Shown here piece after piece: positions 1 through 12,600 of a stretch of DNA of 64,000 bases. A program made the position numbers and the translations under genes. The stretch lies in contig OX104114.1 of the NCBI GenBank assembly GCA_944474755.1, forward strand, positions 43,527,070-43,591,069. Direction: 5' to 3'. How positions within the stretch are numbered: position 1 is the first letter of the stretch; each line of letters opens with the position of its first letter. Source of the stretch: Limnoperna fortunei. Lineage: Eukaryota; Mollusca; Bivalvia; Mytilida; Modiolidae. A model generated the notes under the pieces. The model ran no database searches and had not been told where the DNA came from. It worked only from the letters and a program-made list of their open reading frames with translations.

Positions 1-48
1 ACAGACAGGGGGAAAAAAGCGACTTTTCATGTTTGAGTATCAATAATG

Positions 49-270
49 TGTAATGATAATAGTTCTTATCAGTCAAGTTCATCATCTGTGTACTGACTCC
101 GCCTTATCTGTGATTGACAGTTAATGTTCTGCACGTGCATCTCTTGGGTTTATAAATACTGTTGTCAATGATACACTAGAGTGATATACAATTATAGTAT
201 AATAAAATGTAGCTAGTTTATACGAGTCTTAATTATATTGATCTGGTAACCCTAATCAAAGAACACAACA
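49..270 (+). repeat. 5' LTR of the gypsy element
   Basis: 222 bp, starting TGTAATGATAAT and ending AACACAACA. It holds a TATAAATA box at 151-158 and an AATAAA signal at 201-206. It differs from the 3' LTR only at 100 (G versus T) and 134 (C versus T). Confidence 0.96.
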
Positions 271-290
271 TGGTGTCAGGTGTGAACTCT
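271..290 (+). other. Primer-binding site
   Basis: Starts TGGTGTCAG immediately after the 5' LTR. Nine bases match the complement of a tRNA-Leu 3' end including CCA; beyond that the match is partial. Confidence 0.7.
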
Positions 291-296
291 AAGTAA

Positions 297-3200
297 ATGC
301 TATCATTATTATTTGGAGAAAAAGTCGCTAAAATGGATGGTCAATTTAGACAACCACCGGAGATGGACTTTTCCCATGAAGGTAATCTTGCCGAAAAATG
401 GAAACGATGGAGGCAAACGATGGATTATTACTTAGATGTTGCCATGAGTGACAAAACCGAAAAGGAAAAGTGTAAAGCTGTTTTATATATAATTGGATTA
501 GATGGCCGAGAAATTTTCAACACGTTTAATTTTGAGGCTAATGAAGAAGATAAGCTGGAACCACTTTTCAAAAAGTTTGAAGATTATTGTACTCCAAAGA
601 AGAACGTGACAGTAATCAGACATAGGTTTAATACTCGTGTACAAAGACAAACGGAAAGCATTGATCAATATGTGACCGATCTGAAACTGATCTCTAAAGA
701 CTGTGAATTCGAACATTTAATGGAGGGATTAATTCGTGACAGAATTGTTTGTGGTACAAATTCGTCGAGAGTAAAAGAGCGTCTACTTCGTGAAGATGGA
801 TTGACATTACAAAAAGCCATTGCCATATGTCGTGCCGATGAAGAGTCAAGGAAACAATTGAAAACACTAAACGACGATGAGCAAGTACACGCTGTTGGAA
901 AAAAGTCGCACAAGCAAGAAAAGGCGCAAAGTGATTTCGGGGCGAGACAAAGAATGGGAAAAAACGTCTCTATCAAAGCCTTTAGTTGTTCTAAGTGTGG
1001 ATCAACTCACGAGAAGAGAAATTGTCCCGCATATGGGAAACGATGTCATAAATGCAAGAAGATGAATCATTTCCAGAAATACTGCAAAGCAAAGTCGTAC
1101 AGAAATGTGCATGGACTTGAAGAAGATTCATGCAGTGACTGTGAAGAAAATTATTTTGTTGGATCCATTAACAAGAAAACAGAAATTCAGGAGGATGCTT
1201 GCTTTACTTCTTTTAAAATACAAGGTAAGACTGTGAAGTTCAAGATAGACACGGGTGCACAGGTTAACATTTTACCGCTATCGATCTTCAAGAAATTATC
1301 TAACATCAAGTTACGCAATACAAACACCACTCTTACAAGTTACTCCGGCGATAAATTGAAAGGGATTGGAAAATGCTCATTATCACTGAAGAAGAAAAAC
1401 TTTGATTTTTTCGTAACAGATACGAATCAATCGCCAATATTGGGTTTCAAAGCATCGAATGATTTACGTTTAATACAGGTTATAATGACCGTTCAAAAGA
1501 ATATTGATGATCCCATAAAAGCGTATCCCAAGGTGTTTAGTGGATTAGGTTGCTTAGAAAAACCGTACCACATTGAAATTGACAAAAGCGTCACACCCGT
1601 AATTAATGCTCCAAGAAAAATACCCGCCGCTCTTCGTGAGAAACTAAAAAGTACCTTACAAGATATGGAAGACAATAAAGTTATTAGAAAGGTATACGAA
1701 CAGACGGACTGGGTTAGTTCGCTAGTTATTGTAGAAAAACCGAAAACACGCAAGTCAAAAATTTGTTTAGATCCAAGAAATCTAAATCAGGCCATAAAAC
1801 GGGAACATTTTGCCCTACCTACCATTGAGGGCATAACAACACGCATGACAGGTGCCAAATTCATGTCAAAATTGGATGCTAATAATGGATATTGGCAATT
1901 GCGTCTAGATGAAGAGAGTCAAATTCTCACTACGTTCAATACTCCATTCGAAAGATATTGTTTTTTGTTTTGTTTGAATGGTGTTTTAACGCCACTTTCA
2001 GCAATTTTTCAGCTATTTCATGGCGTCCAGTTTTTATTGGGGGAGGAAGCCGGAGTACCCGGAGAGAACCCCCGACCTGCGATAGGAAAACTGGCAATCC
2101 TTGTCAATTAAGATTGGAGTCGAGTACACCCTGCCTGCAGTGAGAATCGAACCCGCAATCTCAGTGTTGACAGACCACGTGATCAATAGTAAACGAACTA
2201 CCTTGACCACTCGGCCACCGAGGCCCCTATTGTTTTTTGAGATGTCCATTTGGTATAAAGTCTGCCCAAGAAGAATTCCAGAAGCATATCTCGCAGTTGT
2301 TTGAAGGTTTAGAAGGAGTAGAAACTGATATAGACGATATTCTAGTATGGGGCAAACACGTGAAGAACACGATGATCGACTTCGTTCAGTACTGAACAGA
2401 TGTGAAAATGTAGGACTAACATTAAACGCTGAGAAATGCAAATTTAGAGTGCAGGAAGTTACGTACTTAGGTCATGTACTCAGTGCAGAGGGGATTAAGC
2501 CAGATCAAGAAAAGATAAAAGCGATCAAGGAAATGCCCGCACCGACTGACAAAAAAGGAGTGCAAAGACTCTTAGGAACTGTAAACTACTTAGCAAAGTT
2601 TGTTCCGAACATGTCAATAGTAACGGAGCCAATCAGAAATCTTCTAAAAGATGATGTTGAATTCGTATGGAGACACGAACAAGAGAAAGCGTTCAGAAAG
2701 TTAAAAGACATATTAACTAAAAATCCAGTGTTGACATTCTATGATGTAAACAAACCAGTGGTCATTAGCTGCGATAGCTCGAAATCAGGACTCGGTGCAG
2801 TATTATTACAGGATGGTAAACCGGTTGCTTACGCGTCAAGGTCACTGACAGATGCCGAAAGCAGATATGCAAACATAGAGCGCGAATTGCTTGCCGTACT
2901 GTTTGGATTAGAAAGATTTAATGATTACACATATGGCAAACAGATAACAGTTGAAAGTGACCACAAACCGTTAGAAATGATCGTGAGAAAACCTCTAGGG
3001 TGTACTCCACCAAGACTTCAGAGAATGTTACTGCGACTACAAAAATATGACTTCTCATTAATCTACAAGGCTGGGAAAGATATGATAGTACCTGATCTGC
3101 TATCAAGAGCTGCAATCAAAACAGAGAAACATAATGAACTGGAAAATGACACAGAGTGTTTCGTAAACATGGTAGTAAAGAATACTCCAATGACCGATAA

Positions 3201-4477
3201 AAATTTACAGGATGTAAAGACTGAAACTTCAAAAGATGAATCGTTACAAGCGTTGAAAGAAATCATTAGAATAGGATGGCCAGATGATAAGAATAACATT
3301 CCTAAAAATATTGTTGAATATTGGAACTCCCGCGATGAAATGTCCGAAACAGATGGTATCATCATGAAAGGGGAAAAAATTCTAATACCAGCAAGTATGA
3401 GAAAATCAATGTTGGACAAACTACATGAAGGTCATTTAGGGATAGAGAAAACCCGCAAATTAGCAAGAGAGTTTATATTTTGGCCAGGTATCAATGGACA
3501 AATTACAGACCATATTTCTAAATGTAGCATTTGTTTGGAAAATAGAATCTCCAATGCAAAAGAACCAATGACAGAATGTGAAATATCGGACATGCCATGG
3601 TCTAGTGTTGGCACTGATATATTTCATTGGAATAATGAGAATTATCTACTAATAGTAGATCATTATTCCAAGTACTTTGAAGTTGCAAGATTAGAAAACA
3701 TGCGATCGACATGCGTAATCGCGCATATGAAGTCTGTGTTTGCTCGACATGGTATACCGTCAACGGTTAGAAGTGACTCTGGAACGCAATACACATCAGC
3801 AGAATTCAGAACATTTGCAAAACAATGGGGATTTCAACACAAGACCTCTAGTCCACACTATCAACAATCAAATGATTTAGCGGAGAGATTCGTTCAAATA
3901 GTGAAAAAGATGCTCACAAAAGCTAAGATGGATGGCAAAGATCCTTACTTGAGTCTCTTGGCATATCGAAATACACCGATCGACAATATTGGATCTCCGG
4001 CACAATTATTGATGAATAGGAGATTAAGATCAACATTGCCGACAACGCAGAAGCAACTACAACCAAAGTGTTAGAATTTGAAGACCGCGAGAAGAAATCT
4101 GAAACAACAACAACAGAAACAAAAAACATTACTATGATAGGCACACCAAATCGTTACCGAAACTAATGAACGATGACATTGTACGCTTTCAACTTCAACC
4201 GCAAGGAAAATGGCAACCGGTAAAAATTGTACAACATGACAATATCAATCCAAAATCTTTCTTTGTCCAAACACCCGAAGGACAAGAATACAGAAGAAAC
4301 AGAAGACACATAATGAAAACGGAGGAAAAGTTTGAAGAACAATCCTGTTCTGATGAAAATGAAATACCTGATATACCGAATGACAACGTTAACATTAATA
4401 GGCCGATTGATAAATCGTGTACTACTAGAAGTGGTAGAATCGTAAAAAGACCCGTCAGATTCATAGAGGAATATTAA
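297..4477 (+). pseudogene. gag-pol of the gypsy element, disrupted
   Basis: Three open segments cover one former frame. The segment 297-1967 encodes Gag with two CCHC knuckles (first Cys near residues 230 and 250), an aspartic protease (DTGA at residue 318) and the start of reverse transcriptase (LDANNGYWQL, Asp near 527); the frame then runs into the SINE and stops at 2111. After the SINE the reverse transcriptase resumes at 2240 with a DIDDIL active-site motif, then loses one base near 2350-2354. The segment 2347-4074 holds the rest of reverse transcriptase, RNase H (CDSSKSGLG) and integrase: HHCC at His360, His363, Cys393, Cys396 and catalytic Asp424, Asp477, Glu513 with D35E spacing. A TAG at 4072 and an extra A in the run near 4122-4127 separate the integrase tail (open from 4166 to 4477). 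Confidence 0.93.
1968..2227 (-). mobile_element. tRNA-derived SINE inside reverse transcriptase
   Basis: A 260-bp SINE in minus orientation, flanked by the 12-bp duplication TATTGTTTTTTG (1956-1967 and 2228-2239). Read on the minus strand, the head has tRNA-like A-box (TGGCCGAGTGGTCAAGG) and B-box (GGTTCGATTCTC) promoters. The body has the mollusc-type tail AAAATTGCTGAAAGTGGCG and ends in a CAAAC-rich tail. It breaks the pol frame. Confidence 0.95.
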
Positions 4478-4837
4478 AAAAAAAACAAATTCTGAGTAGT
4501 GCCGTTAAGGGTCAGAATAATACCCTTGCTCAGATTACCGATAAGGGAAGGCAGGGCAGTCTACCCTGACCTAACAATTGTATGATATTGTTTGAGTATC
4601 ACATTATTTTAAAATTAATTTCCAGTTTAATTTTATATTTGTTAATGTAATGTTTTAAATGTGATTCTCAAGAACGGTTTCATATGGTTGTTAAATTAGT
4701 GAATTAGTTTTATTACTAGTGCATGCGATTTTAGATTAGTGACATTCATTCTTTCATTCGTGGATCTACAAAGAAACTGTATAGACATTGTAATTGATTC
4801 TCATGGTCAATATTTTCATGGTTAATTCTTCAGTCTC

Positions 4838-4848
4838 AAGAGGGGGGT
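4838..4848 (+). other. Polypurine tract
   Basis: AAGAGGGGGGT directly before the 3' LTR, the expected site for plus-strand priming. Confidence 0.8.
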
Positions 4849-5070
4849 TGTAATGATAATAGTTCTTATCAGTCAAGTTCATCATCTGTTTACTGACTCC
4901 GCCTTATCTGTGATTGACAGTTAATGTTCTGCATGTGCATCTCTTGGGTTTATAAATACTGTTGTCAATGATACACTAGAGTGATATACAATTATAGTAT
5001 AATAAAATGTAGCTAGTTTATACGAGTCTTAATTATATTGATCTGGTAACCCTAATCAAAGAACACAACA
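4849..5070 (+). repeat. 3' LTR of the gypsy element
   Basis: 222 bp, offset exactly 4800 bp from the 5' LTR, with two substitutions between them (99.1 percent identity), which implies a recent insertion. Confidence 0.96.
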
Positions 5071-5086
5071 TAATGGGTGTCATATC

Positions 5087-6028
5087 CAGGGGTCTGGAAG
5101 TTTTCCTTGCCCATTTCGGTCATTTTTTCCCCTAAGAAATCACCAAATGCCATGGCAGTGAATATTGGTCTCGGGTCGTTTCCTACAGAAACTTGTTAGC
5201 ACATCGGGTCGATTCGCCACGATAATGTGAATAAGCGGGTTATACCATGGAATTTGGGATGGCTCCTACGATGTATACATCGTGTGAAAAAGAAAATATA
5301 TGTAGCGACACATTCTCCTGCCTAAAAAGTCTTTATTGTAAAATGAACATTGTCTATGCAGCAAAATAATTTGAAACTGCGTTATTTTGATGAACATCCC
5401 GGTGAGTTTTTCATTAACCGGAAATAGGAAGTTGTCACCTAATTGCCACAAGTTCTGACCGGAATTGAACTTGTGCGTTATTCTGCGATCGAGGCTCTTT
5501 ACAAGTTTTTATTATTAAATGAAATAATCATTTTTGTTCTCATTACTTTCAATGAATTTTTATTCAGATTGGTTTTCTCTTGATTTATGTAACGTTTAGT
5601 CACATTGGCACTTTTCGTAGTGTACCGCACATGTTTTTCCTTAAAGTTGCATGTGTACTGTAAAGTTGTCTTTTATTCTTAGCAATGTGATATAGAAACA
5701 ATCTATTATATTCAATCTTTGTTGCTTCAAAATGTTGTTGCAATATAGTATGTTTACGATATGGATGAAACAGATCTGTCACCTGTTGACCTTATTAGTA
5801 ATCACCGGTCGGTGGTCAATAAACACATGTCAGCGACAGGAAATAGCCTTAGGGTTGATTTAAATACAAATATTTCTGCATAGCACAAATTGAAGGGATT
5901 AAATCCAACAAATGATTATTGCATGTAAAATATTACTTTTTAGATGTCCGATTTGAGCAAATTTTAGTCTGACATTTTAGTGTAAATTTCGGTCATGTCC
6001 GGCAAATATGACCGTTTCCAGACCCCTG
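5087..6028 (+). mobile_element. hAT-type non-autonomous DNA transposon (MITE)
   Basis: 942 bp with terminal inverted repeats CAGGGGTCTGGAA and TTCCAGACCCCTG, and a perfect 8-bp target duplication GTCATATC (5079-5086 and 6029-6036). The 8-bp duplication and CAGGG terminus are diagnostic of hAT elements. No transposase ORF is present. It lies 11 bp beyond the duplication of the LTR element. Confidence 0.9.
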
Positions 6029-6036
6029 GTCATATC

Positions 6037-6560
6037 ACAGATATGAGACATTTTAAGCACAAAGGAAAGACAATAAAATTAACCTATGCTGCTTTTCATT
6101 TTTGCATGCAGCAATATGTGTGGATAGGGGGGGGGGGGGAGGAGTGGTTGTGCAAGGAAGAGTCAACTCTGATAGTTCATTCCTATACTTAGATTTTTTC
6201 CTAAATATTTCATGCACACACACATGCACAAAATATTTCATGCACACACACATGCACAAAATATTTCATGCACACACACATGCACATCACAAAGCATATA
6301 CTTCTACAGATGTCAAGTTCAACAAGAGGCCCACAACCATACTTGTGCTCAGGTTTTTGCTTTGTCTAATGGAAAGAAGTTTAATTCAATGAAAAATGAT
6401 TCATTCCAATCAATCTTTGATCCACAAAATGACAAAATACATTGCTAACATTGCCACCAATTTTTGTCCCATAAGAACCAAAAATGTGCCACATGACTGC
6501 CATCACTTTTCATCCATCATTCCTAAACTGTTTACAGGAATAACCCTAATAACAACTTAC
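6037..6560. other. WDR6 intron 15 remainder
   Basis: Between the hAT element and exon 15. Apart from the G-run and the 29-bp repeat I see nothing specific. Confidence 0.6.
6203..6290 (+). repeat. 29-bp tandem repeat, 3 copies
   Basis: The unit AAATATTTCATGCACACA plus CACATGCACAA repeats three times, next to a G10-11 run at 6127. Short overlapping ORFs here are products of the repeat. Confidence 0.9.
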
Positions 6561-6638
6561 TGATTGAAATCCATATATGTAAATATCCCCATCAGGTTGT
6601 AATACTAGTTTGTCCAACCAATCAAAACCTTTGGATAC
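6561..6638 (-). CDS. WDR6: WDR6 exon 15 (last exon in window)
   Basis: 78 nt, phase 0, between TTTTTAG and CAATCA|gtaagt. It encodes VSKGFDWLDKLVLQPDGDIY plus IYGFQS. No further exon was found from 1 to 6560, so the next intron is longer than 6.5 kb. Confidence 0.89.
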
Positions 6639-9600
6639 CTAAAAAGGTGAAAATGTGTACATGTGTAAATGGATATTCCATTGCAGAAATATGGGTAGGT
6701 AAGTTCAACAATACTGTTGTTGCTACCAAAAATCTCATTAATCACAAGATAAAATTTTTAATTGCTGTTAATATTTTTTGCAATTTTTGCAAACTTATTT
6801 GAGGCCAAGTGGTTAAGATAGTTTGCCTACTATTGATCAAGTATCTGTCAACACTGAGGTTGCAGGTCCGAGTCTCACTGCGGGCAGGGTGTACTTGGCT
6901 CCAATCTTAACTGACAAAGATTACCAGTTTGCCAACCGAAGGCCGGGGGTTTTCTCTAGGTACTTCGGCTTCCTCTAATAAATAAAAAATGGATATACAT
7001 GTAGCTGAAAAATTGCTGAAAGTGTCTTTAAACATCATTCAAACAAACAAACAAAGCAAAGCAAATATTTCATGTTGTTGGATATTTCCATGGTATTTAC
7101 TTTTAAGTCACTTGTGATAAAGCCAATACTGTTCACTCCTTAATCAAGTTTTCAATCAGTTAGCATAAGCAAGTTGTTTTTTTATGTGCACATGTTTTTT
7201 ACCATACCCTATTACTGTTCAATTGTATAAGTTGATCATTTTCCACTTTAAATGTCCTGTAATGACCATCACGACCTGAGGTGTAAATAATGTCGTCTGC
7301 TGCACAGATATCTGTCACTCCTGTCTTTCCGTGGATTTTCCAGAAACTCTCCACAGGATCTAATGACTAATAAAAATAATGTAAAACTTCAGCTAACCAT
7401 CACATTGTCTGTTGAATTAAATGAACTTATTAGCAATTTTTCATCTATATATCACCACATACAGTTTTTACTGAGTGAGTAATTCAAAGTACCCAGTGAT
7501 AAACATGGAACCTAGTTAGAAAAACTTTAGATTAGAACTATTATCTGCTTATTATATATCTCGAGCCTTTCATGTAAATGAAAATGTTGGAGTAATCCAA
7601 TCCTCACATGTCCTTGTATCATATATGTGTTCTGTCCCCTTAATACTGAAGGAAACATTGTCTTCATCTTGTTGTCAAAATACAGTTCTGAAGTGCTTTT
7701 CACAAAAAGTCTTAAGTGTAACATAAATCGTAAATGCTGACGTCACAATGGTTTTCTCTTTGATCTTCCAACACTTACCATGGATTTTACACTTACAAAT
7801 TTTTTAGAAATCGACTCCAGAATCGACTGGACAATAACTAAATAGTGCCTAAAAATGTCTAATTTGATAATAATACTTGGTCAATTGGAATTCTTTTTAT
7901 TATATTGCTTAGAACTATATGTAGAAGCTTTGAAAAATCTGAAGAGACAGGTGGTAAAGTGCAAATATCTTTTTTTGAGATATTTGTATGAATCATGTTG
8001 ACCAAGATTAGGCAGTTTCCCTCCAGCACATGTTCAATTTAAAATTTAAAAAACTTTTATAATAATTTATCCATTCTAATCATATGTATACTTTGATTCC
8101 ATTTTTTATTGTACTGCTCATTTTAATTGGTACATTAGTAGACAAATAAAGAATTTGTTGTTGTTGTTTCTATAAAGGTAAACAACATTGGATTCATGGT
8201 AATTTTGTATGACAAAATTTAATGAACATGAAACCATATTTGCACAACTTTAAACTAGTTTTAATGCTGTGTATTGATGATATATGCCATATTGAAATTT
8301 TTTGCCTATAGTTTCAAGCTGAAACTTTGTGAAACTGAATTTTCATTGCAATCTATGGGAATGTCACAACAATACCCTTCGAAGGAGAAAGATCTTATTA
8401 CATGCAATAAGTTACAAAATTAACTCAAATAAACAGTTTTACATTATTTTCTTTAAATTCAGCATCACCTAACAGCAAAACTGTAACTTACATGATCCTC
8501 CTGACCTCCCCATGAATAAACATGGATTGTTCCATCCCTGTCACCACAAATTAGACTCTTCCCATCAGCAGTAAGTGCAGCAGCAGACACCCATCTCTGC
8601 TTGCAGTAAGGAAGAGTGAACTTCTGTATCAAACTTAGTTCAGGAACATCAGTTCCTTCCACCTCAATTTTATAACAGTGCTGAAAATTAAAAAAATATA
8701 TAAATGTTTATATTGTGAAAGAGCAGGATTTATTAAGTATTATTTTTAATGATTAACAAAATGTCAAATAGCAGATGCAAAAAGATAGGGTTTCAAAAGA
8801 TGAAAAAATTTTATATACATTTTACTGACTTGACTGGTTACAAACTAAATTTATGTTCTATTTTAAAACTGTAAAAAACAGTATTTTGTTGACTTGAACA
8901 TATCTCCTAAATGAAAACCCCCAGATCCACCCCCGTACATACTATATCTCCATCTGGTCCTGTTGTCACTATCAGACTCTCAGACAGCCAGTGAATTGAA
9001 AACACCTTCCCTGAATACATGTCGTAATCACTCCACATAAACTTCATATCCTGCCGCGTTTCTAAAAACCACAAAAAAAAAAAAAGACTGTAGTAATTAT
9101 AATGAGTTAGGCCACACAGAATTAATTTCTTGTTCTTCGGACTTTAACTTTGAAAATAAGGAGCGAGCGAGCGAAATTTTTTTTATTAATGTTTTTTTTG
9201 AAATTCTAATTTTGTGGAGCGAATGATTTTTTTTAAGGCAAGCAACATGTTTTTAATTTTTTAAAAAGATTTTTTTCAGGTTTTCATGGTTAAACTGATG
9301 CGAGCGAGCGATTTTTTTAATTTAGAAGAAAATAACTGAAATTATTTCAAAAAATGTATTTGATATTAAACAATTGCTTGTTCTCAGTGTTTTAATAAGT
9401 TATATAGCAGAAAAGAATTGTCTTGAATTGTTTTTTCTCTTCTGAAAAGATGCTGCCTTGGCTTTCTATCAATAGGTACAGACAGACCAACAGACTGCCC
9501 ATACCCTTATTCAGTTTTGTCTCCAAATCTTTTTTGCAAGGCATAATTTCAAGATTGATTAAAAAGAAATAATAAAAGACTACCTGCCTTTATTACGTGA

Positions 9601-12600
9601 GGATCACACTAGTATGTGTACTGAAATTTCGATATATTCTAAGGTCGAATCGGGGTTGTACCGTATTTGGCCGTGTATAATGCGCACTTTTTTTACGTTT
9701 TCTTCAGGTTTTAAAGAAGGGGGTGCGCATAATACATCCCTATACAGACAAAGATCTTTTTTTCAGTGCTTAAAGTTGACCGTTTTTTACCAAGATCGTC
9801 GTATTCGAGACATTGTTTTGTACTGTTCATTTATATGCTTATTATTTGAATAAAGATCATTAATATCGTGTTTTTGCAATACCTACCTAAAGCATACGGA
9901 GTATTAGTTGAATATTGTGGTTTTATAATTCCCGGTCGCCATGTTTGTTTTATTCAATGAACAGCTGATGATTGAGTCATGTGATATTTCCTTTCTATAA
10001 GGTACCATTGGGGTATTGATTTTTTAATCTGACAAGTGATTGTGTAATTGATTGCATTTGAAGGGATTATCATTTGAATTAAAGGGTACTTGATTTATTA
10101 TCATGTTAATTACACTACACATGTAACAATAAATTGTTAGTTGAATAGTATACCGGTAATTACCAGACAATGTCATAATTAAAAAATTTACTCATGACTA
10201 TCTTAGAACACACACCCAGAGGGGAAATAATTACCTTGCAATTATTTTCAATAACCAGAGTATAAAACATGTTTTTATAGCAATTTGTTGTGTATGGCTT
10301 AATATCTGAACAAACAACACATCTATTGTGAAATCTGCTCAAGAGAATTTCCAACAAAGATCAAACGACCGACCGACAAAACAAAAACAAAAACAAGACA
10401 CAAAACTCATATTTATCTTTTTTTTTAATTTATAAACACAAAATTTTATTTTTTCAATATCTTTATCTGTGTCTTTTGCTATAATAAAAGAAAAAAACAT
10501 AATTAGTAAACAACATAAAAAATCCCTGTTTCACATATTCTGCCGTTGTCTTCCGACGGAATTAAGTGGCTGCGCATTTTACACAATAAAAAATCCCTGT
10601 TTCACATATTCTGCCGTTGTCCTCAGACTGAAAAAAGTGGCTGCGCATTGTACACAAATACTTCGTTTTTTCCCCAGATTTTCACCATGAAAAGGGGGTG
10701 CGCATTATAGATAAATGCGCATTATACACGGCAAAATACGGTAATCAGTATTTTAGTGTAGTAATGTAACGTTCCACATATTGACTTCTATTTCATTCAA
10801 TGCATTGGTCAGTGAACAATTATAAGGTAAACATTGTACCAAAATCTCCCTACTTTATAAAGCTGTTTTGGAAAAAATTATATGTTCTATATCTTTATTT
10901 TCGTTAATCAGTATTTTAGTGTAGTAATGCTACGTTCCACATATTGACTTCTATTTCATTCAATGCATTGGTCAGTGAACAATTAAAGGTAAACATTGTG
11001 CCAAAATCTCCCTACTTTTTAAAGCTGTTTGGGTTAGGAAAAAATTATATGTTCTGTATCTTTATTTTCGTTCTGATATTGATGCAAATTTACAAAACAT
11101 TTTTTTACCGCTAATTTTGAACATTTGTTGTTTTGGGATTCAACTTTTGTTTAATTATTTTTAAAAAGTACGTGTGAAGTGACGACAGGCATTTAAATCT
11201 CTCAAGCACCATTGGATAATAGGTTAGAGTTAACAATGTCCTTACAAGGTACATGTACATTGTTTACCTATCTTACATATAAATTACAAAAAACCAGATA
11301 CTTTAATAAATCCATAAAATTTGTAATGCAGCTAAGAGACGGTTAGCTTTTTAGAAAAGCTAAACTTGTAACCTTCTAAGTTCTGAATGAATCTCCAGCT
11401 ACCGGAGCAACTGGATGAAAATCGTAAAACGTGGAGACGATTATTTTTTTAAAGACAACTTGCGGTTCTGGACGCGGGCGGGTTTCCGGTTAATGTGGGC
11501 GGAAGAAATTAATATTTTTTTCTTTCTGAAATAATTTTACGTGCGGGCAGTCCGATGAACAAGTAATTAATTTGGCGTGGCCTTAATAACAACAATTACA
11601 AAACTGATCTCTCAAGTTTTCCACTCACTTGCTAATGGGAAAGGATTCATCTTAGTTTTGCATTAACAGCATGCATTTTTGTGTATGTTTGAATTTCAAT
11701 ACATCAGACCCATAATTAAATTATATTTAAGTCAACAATTGGGGAAAGTGTTTGTTTGTTTCAACTCTTAAAAGGGTATTGACACGGTTGAAGCAAGTAA
11801 TTCTTTCCATTCTCACTATGTCCTACTTCCATCCCTCTTCAACACAATAACTTCCTCTAAATTCCAAAAATTCCCCATTACTTGACTTGCCTCCACTTTT
11901 TGAAAATTTCCATTATTTTCTGATCTGATACATCTCTATTTGATTGACCTTTTCTTCTCATTCTCATTTTCCCAACGTGTTCCAGTTGCAACAAAAATCT
12001 TATCTACTGTTGAAAAGAAGGCTGGATTGTACAACCTTTTTTTATTTCTCTTACATTTATTTATATGTACTTTCATTTTTACCTGTTTCCTTAGCACAAA
12101 TAAGTCTAACGGTTCCTTTGATGTTGCCCAGAACAATCAGATGAGAAACACACATAACTGTGTAAGATCTGAAATTGACATCTGTAAACACCACACTGCT
12201 GGTGCCATTTGTCAAACTGTGTATTAACAGTGATCTAAAATTAGAATAAATGATAAACTTCAAACTCTAAATTCAGATTGCATTAATTTTTTGTATATTT
12301 TTATTTAGAATTCATTTTATATGCATAAAGTTTTGAAAATATCAATATATGTATTTAGTAATGACTCATTAATGTTTACAACAATGTGTTTCTTGTTGCA
12401 TTGGTACAAATCTACACACCAAAAGTCTTAGGCATCAATTAAGTAATCAATATTTGCTCTATATTTTGTATAATTATTGGCAGGCACCCTTTACTTTCTT
12501 GATGACCCTTATCATAAACATATGTGAATAGTATTACTCAGGCAATACTAAGTCCACTACAGGCAAAACATAATTTTTTAGACATTTTCTAATTTTTTCA

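Larger units (their letters stand above)
49..5070 (+). mobile_element. Ty3/gypsy LTR retrotransposon, nearly complete, nested in a WDR6 intron
   Basis: 5022 bp flanked by the 5-bp duplication TAATG (44-48 and 5071-5075). LTRs run TG...CA. A primer-binding site starts directly after the 5' LTR with TGGTGTCAG, complementary to the 3' end of a tRNA-Leu, and the polypurine tract AAGAGGGGGG precedes the 3' LTR. The internal part encodes one gag-pol frame with CCHC knuckles, protease, reverse transcriptase, RNase H and integrase, and no chromodomain was seen. The layout is like the C-clade (Mag/Steamer-like) elements of bivalves. It is antisense to WDR6. It is not autonomous now, because of a SINE insertion, two frameshifts and a stop. 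Confidence 0.95.
9109..11582 (+). mobile_element. Harbinger-like DNA element with 3-bp TTA duplication
   Basis: Inverted termini of roughly 35 bp start GGCCAC and include AATTAATT, CTTGTTC and TCGGACT. They are flanked by TTA (9106-9108 and 11583-11585). A 3-bp TTA/TAA duplication and GG-rich terminus fit PIF/Harbinger. The interior has GCGAGCGAGCG runs, the nested TA-flanked element and a 163-bp tandem duplication; no transposase ORF was found. Confidence 0.65.

Noticed and set aside
1958..2441. Short ORFs overlapping 1958-2441 on both strands
   Set aside because: They read through the SINE inside the retrotransposon and have no independent meaning.
6053..6448. Histidine/threonine-rich ORFs near 6100-6450
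   Set aside because: Generated by the CATGCACACACA tandem repeat and the adjoining G-run.
9614..9853. ORFs within 9614-10690
   Set aside because: They lie in the inverted-repeat DNA element, have no transposase motif and vary with the internal duplication.
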